Of a stretch of 64,000 nucleotides of DNA, positions 1 through 11,375 are shown one piece after another. The translations under genes and the position numbers were made by a program. A model generated the notes under the pieces. That model was not told where the DNA came from, ran no database searches, and saw only the letters and a program-made list of their open reading frames with translations. How positions within the stretch are numbered: the first letter of the stretch is position 1; every line of letters starts with the position of its first letter. The DNA lies in the NCBI GenBank assembly GCA_963573315.1, contig OY752142.1, positions 1,488,001 through 1,552,000 on the forward strand. The letters run 5' to 3'. The DNA is from Entomortierella parvispora (Eukaryota > Mortierellomycota > Mortierellomycetes > Mortierellales > Mortierellaceae).

Positions 1-3000
1 CACCAGTGCTCTCATCCTCGTCATCGTCACTCTCTCCGGACGAATCTCCTTCGTCGCTCTCAGAGTCTCCCTCATCCTCCCCACTATCATCTCCACTTCG
101 ATCACTAGAGGCCTCGGCGGAGCTCTCGTCATGGACACCACCCTCGTTACCGTCACAGCTGCCCCCATCCTCTCCTCTATCAACCTCGCCCGCGATACGA
201 GGACGTGCTGTTCGTCTGGACAGAGGTCTCTCATTCTCTGTCGACAGCGATCTTCTCTTTTTCTGCTGCTTAGACCTCTTCCTTTTGGAAAGACGACCCA
301 TCTGCCCACGGTTGTATTCCGTCTTCCACTGTTCAAAGAGAGCTCTTATTCTTTCGGTCGAATAGAAGCCAGCTTGACCGAGGATGAAATCTTCTGGATC
401 GTTTTTATCAGCCACTTCTACTCGTGATTCGTTCGACTATGGGTTGAAGAATTGGAGAGAAATGAGTACGAGAACCTGTACAGAAGATAGATATGATAAG
501 CTGTACGAACTTTGGATGGTAGCGCGCTCCGCTGATCTAGTAACAGGGGGCTTTTCTTCCTGAGGGTACTGAATTCTGGGTCCTCATTCGTGGCGGATTC
601 GTATCCTCCTGGCTGGCCTGTCCACAACAACGGAGTTCAAAAGAAGTATACGACTGATTAGCTCTCCAGGAATTATGGACAACACGCTATGACACTTCGA
701 TGAAATACCTCCTCCTATCCTCTTACGTGCACGCTCTTCGATCGTTTTTCCGATCCCAGAGCTCAACCTCCTCGCAGTTGGCACGCCATCCATGCCCATC
801 TCCAAATCCTGATTCTGGCTCTCGTTGTGCATGATATTTCCTTCGGTAGAGTCTATGGACCACGACTGGTGAAAGTTCTGGTTTGTTGAACCTCCTGTCA
901 AATTCTTTTCCTGATACTTTTTTAGGCTCTGACCATCCATGCTCCTTAGAGGCACCTCAGGGAAAACAGATGGTGAGGTGCTTGATTGTCCATCAAAAAA
1001 GCTCTCTGTAAACCTCTTCTTGGGTGAGGCAGAGCGGCCAAAACCTGCCAGGTCATCTGGCAGTCTCTGAGAGTTTCTTGTTGCAGGCGAAAGAAACCGT
1101 GGAGCCCTCGGTGGCGACGGAGGCGGAGGCGGTGGGAACGAGGGGCTACCGGGTAGGTTTCTTTTTAACCTATCTCCTTGGACTTCGGTAGATTCTACAA
1201 CTCTTGCTTGACGCCTCTTATTCAACTGTGTGGTTTCAGGCACTCCATCCTGCCCCATCATTTCTGCAGCACTAGATACATTTGCCTGGCCAGATTCGTT
1301 GCATGAAAGGTCGTTTGTTTGTTGTCCTTGGACAGACGGAGACTTTCCTTGGTTTTGCATAACTGGGCTATCATTGATCTTGGGGAAATCTTGTGTCGAA
1401 TGCCACTCATAAGGATGGGTGCCAGCCATTGGATAATAGTTTGCATGACGAAATGTCGTGTCCGAGTCTGAATATCGTCTCTCCAGAACTTCGTCAGATG
1501 GGGTAGAAGACGAACATACTGATGACGAGACTACAGAGCGCCTTTTCATAGCAAGTTCTGTGGACGGTACTTTGGATTTCTGAGTGATTGCTTGGTTGCT
1601 CCCAGAAGACCAAGGTTGCGTCTCAATTTCAAAGCTGTCCAAATAAGGAGCCAAATGCCGGACTACCTTCACCCTATTGTTTGTTGCCCAATCCCCAGGG
1701 CTTCGGTACGCTTGCTGCTGCTGTTGCAGCGATGGTAGTTGCAGCTGTGGTAGTTGCAGTTGTTTCTGTTGTTGCTGATGTTGCCGCTGAGACGGTTGTT
1801 CACGTCTAGGAGCTTCATCATGACCTTGCTGGAATGTTTGCGTCAGTTGGTCGTCGTTTTGTCCGTATTTTTCTCCATGGTTTATTGGAGTTAATGGACG
1901 TGCTTGTTGCCTTCCCAGTTCCATTTCCTGACCAGCAGAGCCGCTTTGTCGCTGACGCTGACCAGGATTAAAGTTTTGTTGCTGTTGCTGTTGCTGTTGC
2001 AGTTGCAGCTCTTGTTGTTGAAATTGCTGCTGATTGAGTTGCTGCTGCTGACTGAACTGCAGTTGTTGTGATTGTTGTTGTTGTTGTTGTTGTTGCTGCT
2101 GCTGCTGTGTACCAGGCGACCGCTCCGCTAGTCGAGAGGTATTTGGCTGACCGCGATATACATTCTGCTGATACCACCCCTGATCGCTCGAGGTGGAAGA
2201 CACCCCTTCCGTGAACTCCTTATCGTCCTGCCGTTCCAAGCGCTGACCATTCCTGTCATCTAGCTCACCCTTTTCAGATGACCAAAGTCTTTGTGCTGAT
2301 ATCCAATTGTCTGGGGCATGATGAAGTCCCTCTTGATGCGAGGCATACTGGAAGGGATGGTCCGGGTGATGGTGTTGTTGGCGCTGGTTGATGTCTGCAA
2401 ACTGCAGTGGCGTTGATTGCCGTGGAACTTCAGCTTAATATGGCAAGAAGTAACCCGCAGGAACAACAGATAATAAGTATTAGCATCGGAACAACAGCTC
2501 AACACCAATCCACATACCCTGGCGTGATGAGTTTACCTTGCCACTTTTCCCAGCTCCATTGTCCACCGTCAAAATGATCCTCTTGAACTCCATGTATCAG
2601 AGCACGACTGTCACGCGATGTCTTATAGGCTATTCGACTCTGACTCTGGAATACCCAAGACAAGGGAAAGTTTGAAGACAGGAAGTAACGTTAGGTTGTT
2701 TTATCCCCTTATTTGACATCATAAATGACTCTGCAGGATCTTACGTCCTGATTCACGGATCCACAGTTTGCCAACTGTACACCACGATGTGCAATGCTGG
2801 GATCCACGCTCGCCGATCTGTCATTGTCGCAACGGTATTGCACTCTTTGAATCTGGACGCGTATTTCTTGTTGACGAACTTGATTTGTTTGAGGCTGCTC
2901 CTGAGTTTGTTCGTATGATTGTGGGTGCTGCTGGTGGTATTGCTGCTGTGGGTGGTGCAAGTTGTTAAATGAGGCAGCGTGAGACATCCATGCTCCATCA

Positions 3001-3609
3001 TGCGATTGTTCCTGAGAACCTAAAGAAAGTCGAAAATAGCGATGTTAAGGGAATGAATGTAACCGTCAATTTGATGCAACCCTGTAATGTCAAACTGACT
3101 TCTGAGGCGTCATGGCCATTTAGAGTACCTTGTGTGGGTCCACGATCATCGTCCTTTGGATGCCGAGAAATCTGCTGTTGACGTGCATTGTTCAGCGTAT
3201 CTTGGTTATCGCTCGCCATTGCAGGAGAAATCACTTTGCTGCCAGAAAGAGAACTGTTTGTCGAGCTATTGGGGTAGTCTCGCGTAGTAGGGCCAACGGC
3301 AGCGGGGGCACAGCCGTTGGTGTCACCAGAGTTGCTGTCAATGCTGTGGTCCTGGCGAGGACCTTGAACAAAACTTTGTCCTCTTTCTCTGCTGGTAACG
3401 GTAGGGCTTCTGCTAGCAGAAGAATAATATCGGTCGGGATGATCGTAGCGCACTGAGCGCAATGGCTGTCGTAGAGGCAGGAGCTGACGGTTACAATGAG
3501 GCTGCTGTGGCGAAGACTCTTGGGCCGCAGCGGGCGATTGATTATTGTTTGAATGGTCGACTCGACCTTGGGGGTTCAAAGGTTGTCGATCGGAGGCGCC
3601 ACGACCCAT
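1..3609 (-). CDS. large glutamine-rich disordered protein, 3' end outside window
   Basis: I do not recognise this gene. Four exons join in phase: 3609-3100, 3011-2745, 2401-727 and 417-<1. The start is the ATG at 3609 (MGRGASDRQP). The first two exons are rich in Q, S, N and H. Exon 3 codes several poly-Q runs near its 5' end (about 1970-2110) and a proline run near 1110-1130. The last visible exon has a short folded-looking stretch (DPEDFILGQAGFYSTERIRA), then a basic cluster (SKRKRSKQQKKRR), then a long Asp/Glu/Ser-rich tail that runs off the window. The exon 3 donor GTAAGA at 726 and the acceptor ending at 418 join in phase. The exon 1 donor (GTCAGT) is weaker. About 956 residues are visible. 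Composition suggests a nuclear regulatory or RNA-associated protein, but that is inference from composition only. Confidence 0.6.
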
Positions 3610-4741
3610 AGTCCTCGCTCTGCTAGTCGAGGAGGGACACTAGACAACGGACGAGGTCCAGTATCTCTAAAAAGGCACAGCGGTGCCGTCTGAGCAAGAC
3701 CTGCCCAGGGAACGGAAAGGAGCTATGATGCTAATGTCCGGGGGATGCGATATCACCCTGCAAGGACGGGAATAAGGCAAAGGGGACAAGAGTCAGCGGG
3801 ATTAGGCTTGAAGGGGTTTGCAGTTGTTTTGGCAACACCTTTCTTTTGCGCTCCTTGCTCTACCACCACCGTCACTTTCTCCAGCTGCATTCTGTCTGTC
3901 TGCCTGTTTTGTCTGCGTGCCATCCCTTTGCTGGCTCGACTCTTTGGTGGCGGTGGCGGTGGTGGCGATGAGGGAAGATACAATTGAATTCATAAAATGG
4001 AGCTTTAATAGCGCCAAATCGGGTCCGCTATCTCCAGCTTCAAGGACGACGATGGGGAAGGAGGTGCGAAGATCCAAAAGGAGCCACAGAGTGATATTGG
4101 CTATATTGTTCAGCCGGTGGGTCGGATTGTCACGAAAGGGCGACGAACGCGACTAGAGATGACGGCCACGCCTGTCTTTTCTGCGAGGGGCGGGAGCAGT
4201 CTTTTGGAAACAATTGAACGGGCAATTACAGAGGCCCATGAGCAGAAACATGCATTACCACGCGGCTCCATGAATGATGGAGAAACTTCTCTCTCCAGAT
4301 GGAATGTCGGAACGCGTATAGCGTGGGGACAGCCGGGTACAGCGGGGGGCAGGCGCGACAATGAGCAGTTGCAGAGAAGACTGGGATTGACTGTGTGGAA
4401 GACAAAGCTGAGAGATGAGGAAGAAAGAAGGAAAGAAAGAATGCAGCGAGGAAAGCACAGGGCAAGGCGCAGTGCAGAAAATAGAGCAGAACAGAGAAGG
4501 AGAGGGGGAAGAAAAAGACGAGGAGCGAGGACACGACCAGTAGTGGATCCTTTGAAGGACACACCAGACAAACACCAAATTTCCAAATGCAAGCACCAAC
4601 ACCTGCAGACACAACTCCACACTCGCGAAACAAAAGGGCATGGCGAAGCGTGCTTGGTTCGAGGCTGGCTTGAAAGTTGTTAAAGTTGTTTGTATTTGTT
4701 GGTCATGCGAATCTATCATGGCCCATGCGGTCACCTTCACC
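3610..4741. other. intergenic region, no supported gene
   Basis: This lies between the start of the Q-rich gene and the stop of the SDR gene. A plus-strand frame at 4117-4683 is open for 188 codons, very basic (RRRGGRKRRGARTR), and has no recognisable domain or splice structure. I do not call it a gene. The half next to 3610 should hold the Q-rich gene's promoter. Confidence 0.5.
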
Positions 4742-6093
4742 TCATGGCTTTCGGAACACTGTCGTCGCAGCTGCCTGGTTGGTGGGGAAGACAAGCATCT
4801 CTGCAATGTTGACGTGGTCCGGCCTGCCTGCGACAAACACCACCGTCTCTGCAATGTCGTTCCCATCCAGTGGTTGCAGCCCCTTGTAGACCGAGTCTGC
4901 CTTGTCTTTATTGCCCCGGAAGCGGACGACCGAGAACTCTGTCTCGACCATTCCTGGACATGAAAGAGACAAAGGGTTAGCATGGCATCACGTGGAATGA
5001 AGACTAAAATCGAGATTTCAGGCTCCAGGTTTGGTTCGCTAACGGTAATTTCTCGGTCATTTGCCTCTCCCATCTGACCAAACAACAACTACAGACGAAC
5101 AAGCTTCCTACCTGGGTTGATCTCTGAAATACGGATTGCTGTGTCGATGGTCTCAAACAGAAGCGCTTTGGTGATGGACGCCACCGCTGCCTTGGACGCG
5201 CAATAGATCGATCCGTTTCCGTACGCCTGGTGGCCTGCAACGGACCCAATGTTGATGACATGACCCTTGTTTCTCTTTCTCATCCCCGGGAGGACAGATT
5301 GCGTAACATGTACGAGTCCTTTGACGTTTGTGTCGATCATAGTGTCCATGGCTTCTTCAGAGATATCCTCCAACTTGTCGAGTCCGATCACAAGTCCTAC
5401 AATGGAGGCACAACTGTGAGCGATGAGGAACTAGCCACTTTAATAAAGGACCTCGCGCACCTTGGTCCTTTTCCCGCCTACCTGCATTGTTTACCAACAC
5501 ATCCACGTCGCCAAACTTGGTGGCTGCCTCCTGAACTTTGGCTCTGGCTCGAACGTCAAGCTCAAAGGTCCTGATCTGGATGCCAGGGTACTTGGTCTCC
5601 AAATCGTGTTTCAAAGTTTCCAATCGCTCCTTCCGACGCGCAGCCAGAATCTACAATGAAATATTGATCCATGAATCTTCTGCAACCTTTTCGACAACAT
5701 GACGGATGAGTGATTACCAAATTGGATCCTGCTTGGGCAAAGTGTCGAGCACACGCCTCACCAATGCCAGAAGATGCCCCGGTACTATTGAGTTCGATGT
5801 GTTACTGACTAAGACTCTTCGGTCGTTCATGGTCTATCTTGGGCTCCTTACATGAGAACGTTCTTGCCCTGGAGGCGGCTACCCATGTTGTGGTCGAACT
5901 GCTTTGAATCCTTGCTGTCGCTTGCTGCGTTATGGATGAAGTGGACATGGGACATTCCCGTCCGTGGGGCCAATGTGAGTGATGCGAGCCTGCATGGAGT
6001 GGCGATTGCCGAGCGGGCAAGGGTGCGGATGAAGGTGGGGTGAGCGCCGGTGGCAACAGCGCGAGGAATGAGGCGGCCGAGAGAAGGAAGCAT
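4742..6093 (-). CDS. NADP-dependent 3-hydroxyacid dehydrogenase, SDR family (YMR226C/YdfG type)
   Basis: A classical short-chain dehydrogenase of 324 aa. Exons are 6093-5852, 5784-5718, 5650-5482, 5396-5112 and 4953-4742, all in phase. The cofactor motif TGASSGIG is at residues 82-89, and RR of LAARRKER shortly after fits NADP preference. NNAG follows near 156-159. The catalytic set is S211, Y224 and K228 (YCASK). The C-terminal [15 protein letters not shown] block is typical of the family that oxidises 3-hydroxy acids such as 3-hydroxyisobutyrate, 3-hydroxypropionate, serine and allo-threonine. Residues 1-50 before the internal MSHVHF are Arg/Ser/Ala-rich with no acidic residue, like a mitochondrial presequence. 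Starting at the internal ATG would give a cytosolic form. It lies back to back with a semialdehyde dehydrogenase, which supports a 3-hydroxyacid substrate. The precise substrate is inferred. Confidence 0.88.
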
Positions 6094-6599
6094 GTCGGCG
6101 TGGGAAAGGTGAGGAAGGTAGGGAACAATGAAGAGAAGGATGGAGAATGAAAGAAGCTCTTCTTTTTATATGTGGATGTGTGTGTGTTTGTGTGTGTGAG
6201 TAAATTGTGTGAGAATTGATTGTGCGTCCGTGTGAACGTGTGTGTGCAACCGCACACCCACAGCACAGGTGGTCAATTCACTCAATTGCTTCCTCCCCCT
6301 GGCGTCTCTAGGCTCCAGCCATGCACCCCATCCCTGTTCTTCTTCGGCAGGGGGCGGGGACTGTGACTGCTTCTTCAACCCACCACCACTCGCAGCGCGC
6401 TCGGGTCGCGTGGCCGAGTGCAGCGTGGGCAACTCAGCTCACCTCCTCAATGCGTCCCTCGTATTCTCCTCCCTTTCTTTTCTTCTCTTTACCATCCTCC
6501 TCTTCACTTCTCTTTACCATCCTCCTCTTCTCTTCTCTTCTCTCCTTGCCTTTCCTTTCCTTCTTTCCATCCTCATCAATACCAGCAAAGACCACGACA
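6094..6599. promoter_or_regulatory. shared divergent promoter of the SDR and MMSDH genes
   Basis: The 506 bp between two divergent starts hold an interrupted TG/GT tract (about 6174-6245) on the SDR side and a long CT-rich stretch (about 6450-6590) on the MMSDH side, just before its ATG. A frame in phase with MMSDH stays open back to an ATG at 6321, but its translation is low-complexity S/F/L/P and reads as leader sequence. No named factor site was recognised. Confidence 0.5.
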
Positions 6600-8785
6600 A
6601 TGTTTACTCAAGAGCAGCCACGCCTCCGAAACTGGATCGACGGCGAGTTCACTGACCCTGTAACCAATCCCTCCGACGCCGCCACCCCATACCTGCCTGT
6701 TACTAGTCCATACAACGGCAAAGTCATTGGTCATGTGCCCATCTCAACCGCAAATGATGTGGACCTGGCTGTCAAGGCTGCCCATGCCGCCTTCCCTGCC
6801 TGGTCCTCTCGCACCATCAAAGATCGAGCTGCTATCTTGCTTCGCTTCCACGCATTATTGACCAAGCATGCTGACCATCTCGCCGACATGGTCGTCTTGG
6901 AACATGGAAAGAACAAGGCTGAGGCCCTTGCCAGTGTTCTCAAGGGTCAAGAGACCGTCGAATATGCCCTTTCTTTGCCACAGGTCGTTCAAGGAAAGAT
7001 GCTGGAGGTCTCCCGTGGCATCAGCTGCTGCGACACACGCGTTCGTAAGTCGTCTTCTTGATAGCTGCACAACAGAATATGAACAAGAGGACAATCTGCT
7101 TATTGCTGACTTATCTTTTCCGTCTTTGTTACCTGGTGTCCACTAGCCCTTGGTGTGGTAGCCTCAGTTGTGCCCTTCAACTTTCCGATCATGGTGCCCA
7201 TGTGGACGCTGCCTATCGCCATCGCTATGGGTAACTCGATAGGAGATCCTTTTTTCTTGAAGACCATGAAGAAACATGGAGGACGTGACGGAGATGACTC
7301 ATGAAAATAACCTGATGATTCTACCTTAGGCAACACAATGGTGCTGAAGCCTAGCGAAAAAGTACCCTTTACAATGTGCAAGGTTGTCGAGTTACTGAAA
7401 GAAGCCGGGTTGCCTGATGGTGTTGTCAATCTCGTCCATGGTACAGCACATGGTAAGTGCGTGTATACTTTTTTCTTTTGTTATAACTTGAAAAAGGGAA
7501 TGTGTATGACGTTGCAATTTTCCAACTCGATGCCCGTGGGAAAATAAAAGAGAGATTGCTGACACCTTCTCTCCCCTTTTTTTCCCCCTGTCGCTACAAA
7601 AAGCTGTAAATGCGTTAATTGACCATCCGGATGTGAAGGCTGTCACATTTGTGGGAACATCTCATGTTGCCGAGATGGTTTCCCAACGATGCCATCGATC
7701 GAACAAACGCGTTCTCGCCCTCGGAGGAGCAAAGGTAGGACTGACCCTCCCCCACCTCTTTCTTATTGTGCCTCCTCTTCCTCCTTTCGTTACGTGGAGA
7801 TTCTGATCGTCACCAATGATCCCTCTGTCTTGCCTTAACAAGGCTACTCTGATTGTTCGATGATCCCACCTTCCCGCCCCTTATCTTTTCTTCTTTTTTT
7901 TTTTTTTTTTTTTTGCCCGAAGCAGACAAAGTCGATATTCTAAATTTCGGTTGCATTTTACATAGAACCACATGATTTCAGCCCCTGATTGCAATGTTGA
8001 GATGACTTCGACAGACGTCGTTAACTCCTACAGCGGCTGCAGTGGACAGCGTTGCATGGCTGCTACCGTGCTCTTGACGATTGGTCATCAGCACGATCTC
8101 GTGGACAAGATCGTCGCAAAGTCAGAGGCTCTGAAACCCGGCAGCAAGGCTGGAGAGGTTGGCCCCGTGATCGATCAAGCCTCTGTGGAAAAGATCACTC
8201 GATATATCAATGAGGCGGAGGCTTTAGGAGCCAAGATCTTGGTGGATGGACGTCCTTGGACAAAGGCCCATCATGAAGGCTACTGGGTGGGTCCAACTGT
8301 GATCCTTCATACAAACAAAGCTGATGCGGCTTTACATGACGAGATCTTTGGACCAGTGTTGTCGATTTTGGCGGTCCGGAGTGCTGAGGAGGCACTGGCG
8401 ATCGAGAATGCTAATCCATACGGCAACGCAGCTTGTATCTACACCAGCTCTGGCGCAACAGCAGATCATTTCATCAAACGGTTCAGCGCTGGAATGTGCG
8501 GCGTCAAGTATGTTTTTTTCTTTTCTTCTTTTGAGTCAAAAAAAAAAACGGGACCTGGTGTGCATGTCCATTAACAACTTTTCTCATCCTTTTTTATTAC
8601 CATTTGATCCATGTAGTATTGGCGTCGCAGTTCCTCGGGAGCCCTTTTCTTTTGGCGGATGGAACAAGAGTCGATTTGGAAATCACTGCGATATCACAGG
8701 AGATGGAGGAGTCGAGTTCTTTTCCATGCGACGAAAAGTCACCACAAAGTGGGTTCCTCAAGAGAATGCTTCGTGGATGTCCTGA
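6600..8785 (+). CDS. mmsA: methylmalonate/malonate-semialdehyde dehydrogenase (CoA-acylating)
   Basis: An ALDH6-type enzyme of 497 aa that converts methylmalonate or malonate semialdehyde to propionyl-CoA or acetyl-CoA with NAD+ and CoA, in valine, pyrimidine and beta-alanine breakdown. Exons are 6600-7044, 7147-7230, 7330-7452, 7604-7734, 7966-8507 and 8617-8785, all in phase. The N-terminus (RNWIDGEF) and the ALDH blocks [19 protein letters not shown] and FVGTSHVAE are visible. The catalytic cysteine is C291 in [16 protein letters not shown] spans the exon 4/5 junction. The C-terminal [15 protein letters not shown] and the EIFGPVL block are intact. Length matches mature family members. With the ATG at 6600 there is no obvious mitochondrial presequence, which is unusual for this family. 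Confidence 0.93.
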
Positions 8786-10117
8786 AAGAAAGGGCCTTGA
8801 GAAAGACTATATAGGAAAGAAGAAAAAAATATGCATTGCAATACCCTGTTCGCAACATCTAAAAAATAATGTCTGTGTAGCTCCTCTATTGAAGAACAAA
8901 CGAGAGGGGTTGAGGTATCACAGTGCGACCACAAACATATTCTACTCCATGATCGATTCATCTCCAGTTTCTGAGTCGGACATGAGTTGCTTCATGTTGG
9001 CACCTGGGAGCTTGATGCCGCAAAACCGCAAGCAACCCGTGTTGATGTCATTGCAACCTTTACTTCCCGGCGCCGGGTTTTTGGGATCTATACATTTGCT
9101 GGCACATTTTTCTGCAGTCTTTGGCGGGATCCTGCGCCCGTCTGGAGCAAGGAGATCTTTTGGAAAATTTGTGTCAATAGAGGGTCTGTGGCCATGTCGG
9201 CTGGGTGTGGGGGTAGGTGCAGTTTACATGCATTACAGAAGTAGTTGGGGTTGGGGCGACTGAGGGATCGGTAGAAGGATTCTCTACAGCAGCTCTGCAG
9301 CTAGTCAAACATCAACAAAAAAATGATTACAGTAACAGTGAAAGCTTCAGTCGATAATGGTAGTGCCTCTTTGGCCTAGACACAGAGTATTTTTCCAGGG
9401 GAATGATAATGAGACATACAGAGAGGAAGAAAGATAGGAAGAAGAGATAGAGAGCTTTTGTCTGGCGTCAATTGAAGTTGAAAGACTGGATTGGAGGAAC
9501 TTGCAAAAGAAGAGAATCTGTGGGCAAACCACAGCAAATGCGACAAATTCTATGGGTCAAGGACGATTTGTACTCTGGCATCAGCTTGCAGACTGCATTC
9601 ATTACTTGTGGCTGATGAAGGAAACACAAGCAGAGCGATGACCGCACAGGGCACAAAAGAAGTGACCCGACTGTCCTGTTTGCTGTGCTGTTGGTCTTTT
9701 TGTTTTTTGGGGCCTCCTTTAATTAATCTTCCTGAAGAGTAGCCAAGAAGTGGGTAATATATGATTGGATTGCTATTGTTCATTTGGAACACCAACGATG
9801 CAACGTTGACACTCTCCAGGACGCGTCCTTGTCTCCAAAGACGCGTCCGTCCGGCGCTCCTGCCTCCACATCTGAAGAAAATCGCGAGCAAAAAGAGACG
9901 AGAGCCTTTCCCTTACTGCTGCGGAGATGACACAGCCTGTATCGTTTTTTTTCCATCGTCTTCCTTCCCTGCCCTCCATAAAAGCTCAATTTCCTCTTTC
10001 TTCCTCAATCCTGTTTTTTCCCTTCCCCCACCACCATCCCCTATCCTTGCTAAGCAGGATAGTTATCTGAAAGAGAAAGAGAGAGAAAAGGCTACACCCT
10101 TAGACTCAATACACACC
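8786..10117. other. intergenic region, no supported gene
   Basis: A 1.3 kb stretch between two plus-strand genes. Frames open here on both strands lack recognisable domains. The last 170 bases (about 9945-10117) are CT-rich, then purine-rich, and look like the promoter and leader of the HAD gene. Confidence 0.5.
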
Positions 10118-11128
10118 ATGGCAATTTCTTCTCCCACCAAGGACAACCACACTGTCCCCAATCATCCTATTCCCCGGGCCATTTTCCTCGATAGCGGTGG
10201 GGTGATCAATTGCAACGACACCCGGGCTCCACAATGGATCAAGTATCTCACCGAGTATATGCCGACCGTCCTCCAGGGCCCTGGTCCGCTCTGGGGCCGT
10301 GCCAACAAACAGATCTCGCACGATCTCTTTGTCGACAATGGGTTTGAACAGTTGATGGCCCAGTCCAAGGACCACGAACATCTCGATCGGTTGTACTGCC
10401 TTCATTGGATCCAAACCACGGTCAACCTCGTCAACCGTTACATTGAAGAGGAAGAGGAAAAAGAAGCCACAAAACAAGGTCAGGAGGCCACAAGCGGAGC
10501 AGCGACTACCTCGGTCCACAAAAAGATTGTTATCCCAGAATCCGAAGAGGAACAGATCGCAATCGCCAAGGATGCACACGACTATTGTGTGGCCCGAGTC
10601 CGAGCCGATTACCCGGGTGCCGTCGAGGCCATTGTGGATCTCAAACAAAAGCTACACTATGAACTCTTTACCTGCTCTGGTGAAACCTCCACGGATTTGA
10701 AGCTAACCTTCAGAACCCTGGGAATTCGGGCAATCTCAGATTTGAGTCTCGACGCCGAGGAGGAAGAAAAGCTTCACCCAATTTTTACAAAGCTTTATGG
10801 ACCGGATCTGATCAACTGTCATAAAGCCTCAAGCCGGTTCTACCAGCTAATCTTTGAGGATTCAGGGATCCCAGCCCGGGAAGCTTTGGTCGTTGATGAC
10901 AAGGAGTCGATCTTGGCCTGGGCAAAAGTCCTGGGCGCCATCACTGTCCAAATCTCGACCAAGGATCGGACAGGCCAGGAGTTGATGGTTGATCAAGACC
11001 AGTGGATCAAGAATGGCGAGACTGGAGTCCTGGAAAAGAAGACCGTTCGGGTTCCTGCCGTGGATTACCAACTGAATTCTCTTTCTGAACTCCCGGGTTT
11101 GGTTGCGCAATGGAAGAAAAGAGGGTGA
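10118..11128 (+). CDS. HAD-superfamily hydrolase-like protein
   Basis: A single-exon gene of 336 aa. The start is the ATG at 10118, in the favourable context CACCATGG. The same frame is open further upstream, but that part is CT-rich leader. HAD motif I is FLDSGGVI (nucleophile Asp near residue 25). Motif II is FTCSGET. The motif III lysine probably lies in the KLYGPDLINCHKAS block. Motif IV is VVDDKES. The +2 position of motif I is Gly, not the Asp acid/base of classical phosphatases. An acidic insert (EEEEEKEAT) sits in the cap region. Substrate unknown. The fold assignment is firm and the activity is not. Confidence 0.8.
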   Translation: MAISSPTKDNHTVPNHPIPRAIFLDSGGVINCNDTRAPQWIKYLTEYMPTVLQGPGPLWGRANKQISHDLFVDNGFEQLMAQSKDHEHLDRLYCLHWIQTTVNLVNRYIEEEEEKEATKQGQEATSGAATTSVHKKIVIPESEEEQIAIAKDAHDYCVARVRADYPGAVEAIVDLKQKLHYELFTCSGETSTDLKLTFRTLGIRAISDLSLDAEEEEKLHPIFTKLYGPDLINCHKASSRFYQLIFEDSGIPAREALVVDDKESILAWAKVLGAITVQISTKDRTGQELMVDQDQWIKNGETGVLEKKTVRVPAVDYQLNSLSELPGLVAQWKKRG

Positions 11129-11375
11129 AGGAATTGAAGATTTGTTGGGGGTATATACAATAAAAACATACTGCATCCGTAGCCTGCCGTGCGCCGCGCA
11201 TGGGGGGTTGCCATTTCCTTGAATTAGCTCCGCCTCGCCCCGAACATACTCTTTCAAACATAATTCCTTCCTAGAGGCGTCTAGTTTCTAGTCGCCTTCC
11301 TAGTATTATTAACAGATAATTTTATTACAATATCTACAGACTGCCTTTGTTGAAAATATAAAGATTGTCGATTAT

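Noticed and set aside
1970-2115. CAG/CAA tracts as transposon or satellite DNA
   Set aside because: They keep the reading frame of a spliced gene and code poly-glutamine, as do the similar tracts at 24200-24660 and 27850-27880.
4117-4683. 188-codon plus-strand open frame, highly basic
   Set aside because: Low-complexity basic residues, no domain, no splice partners and no homologue recognised; more likely chance in purine-rich DNA.
9761-10117. Upstream extension of the HAD protein
   Set aside because: In frame, but it codes a Ser/Phe/Pro-rich stretch from a CT-rich leader; the ATG at 10118 has a much better context and begins the family-like sequence.
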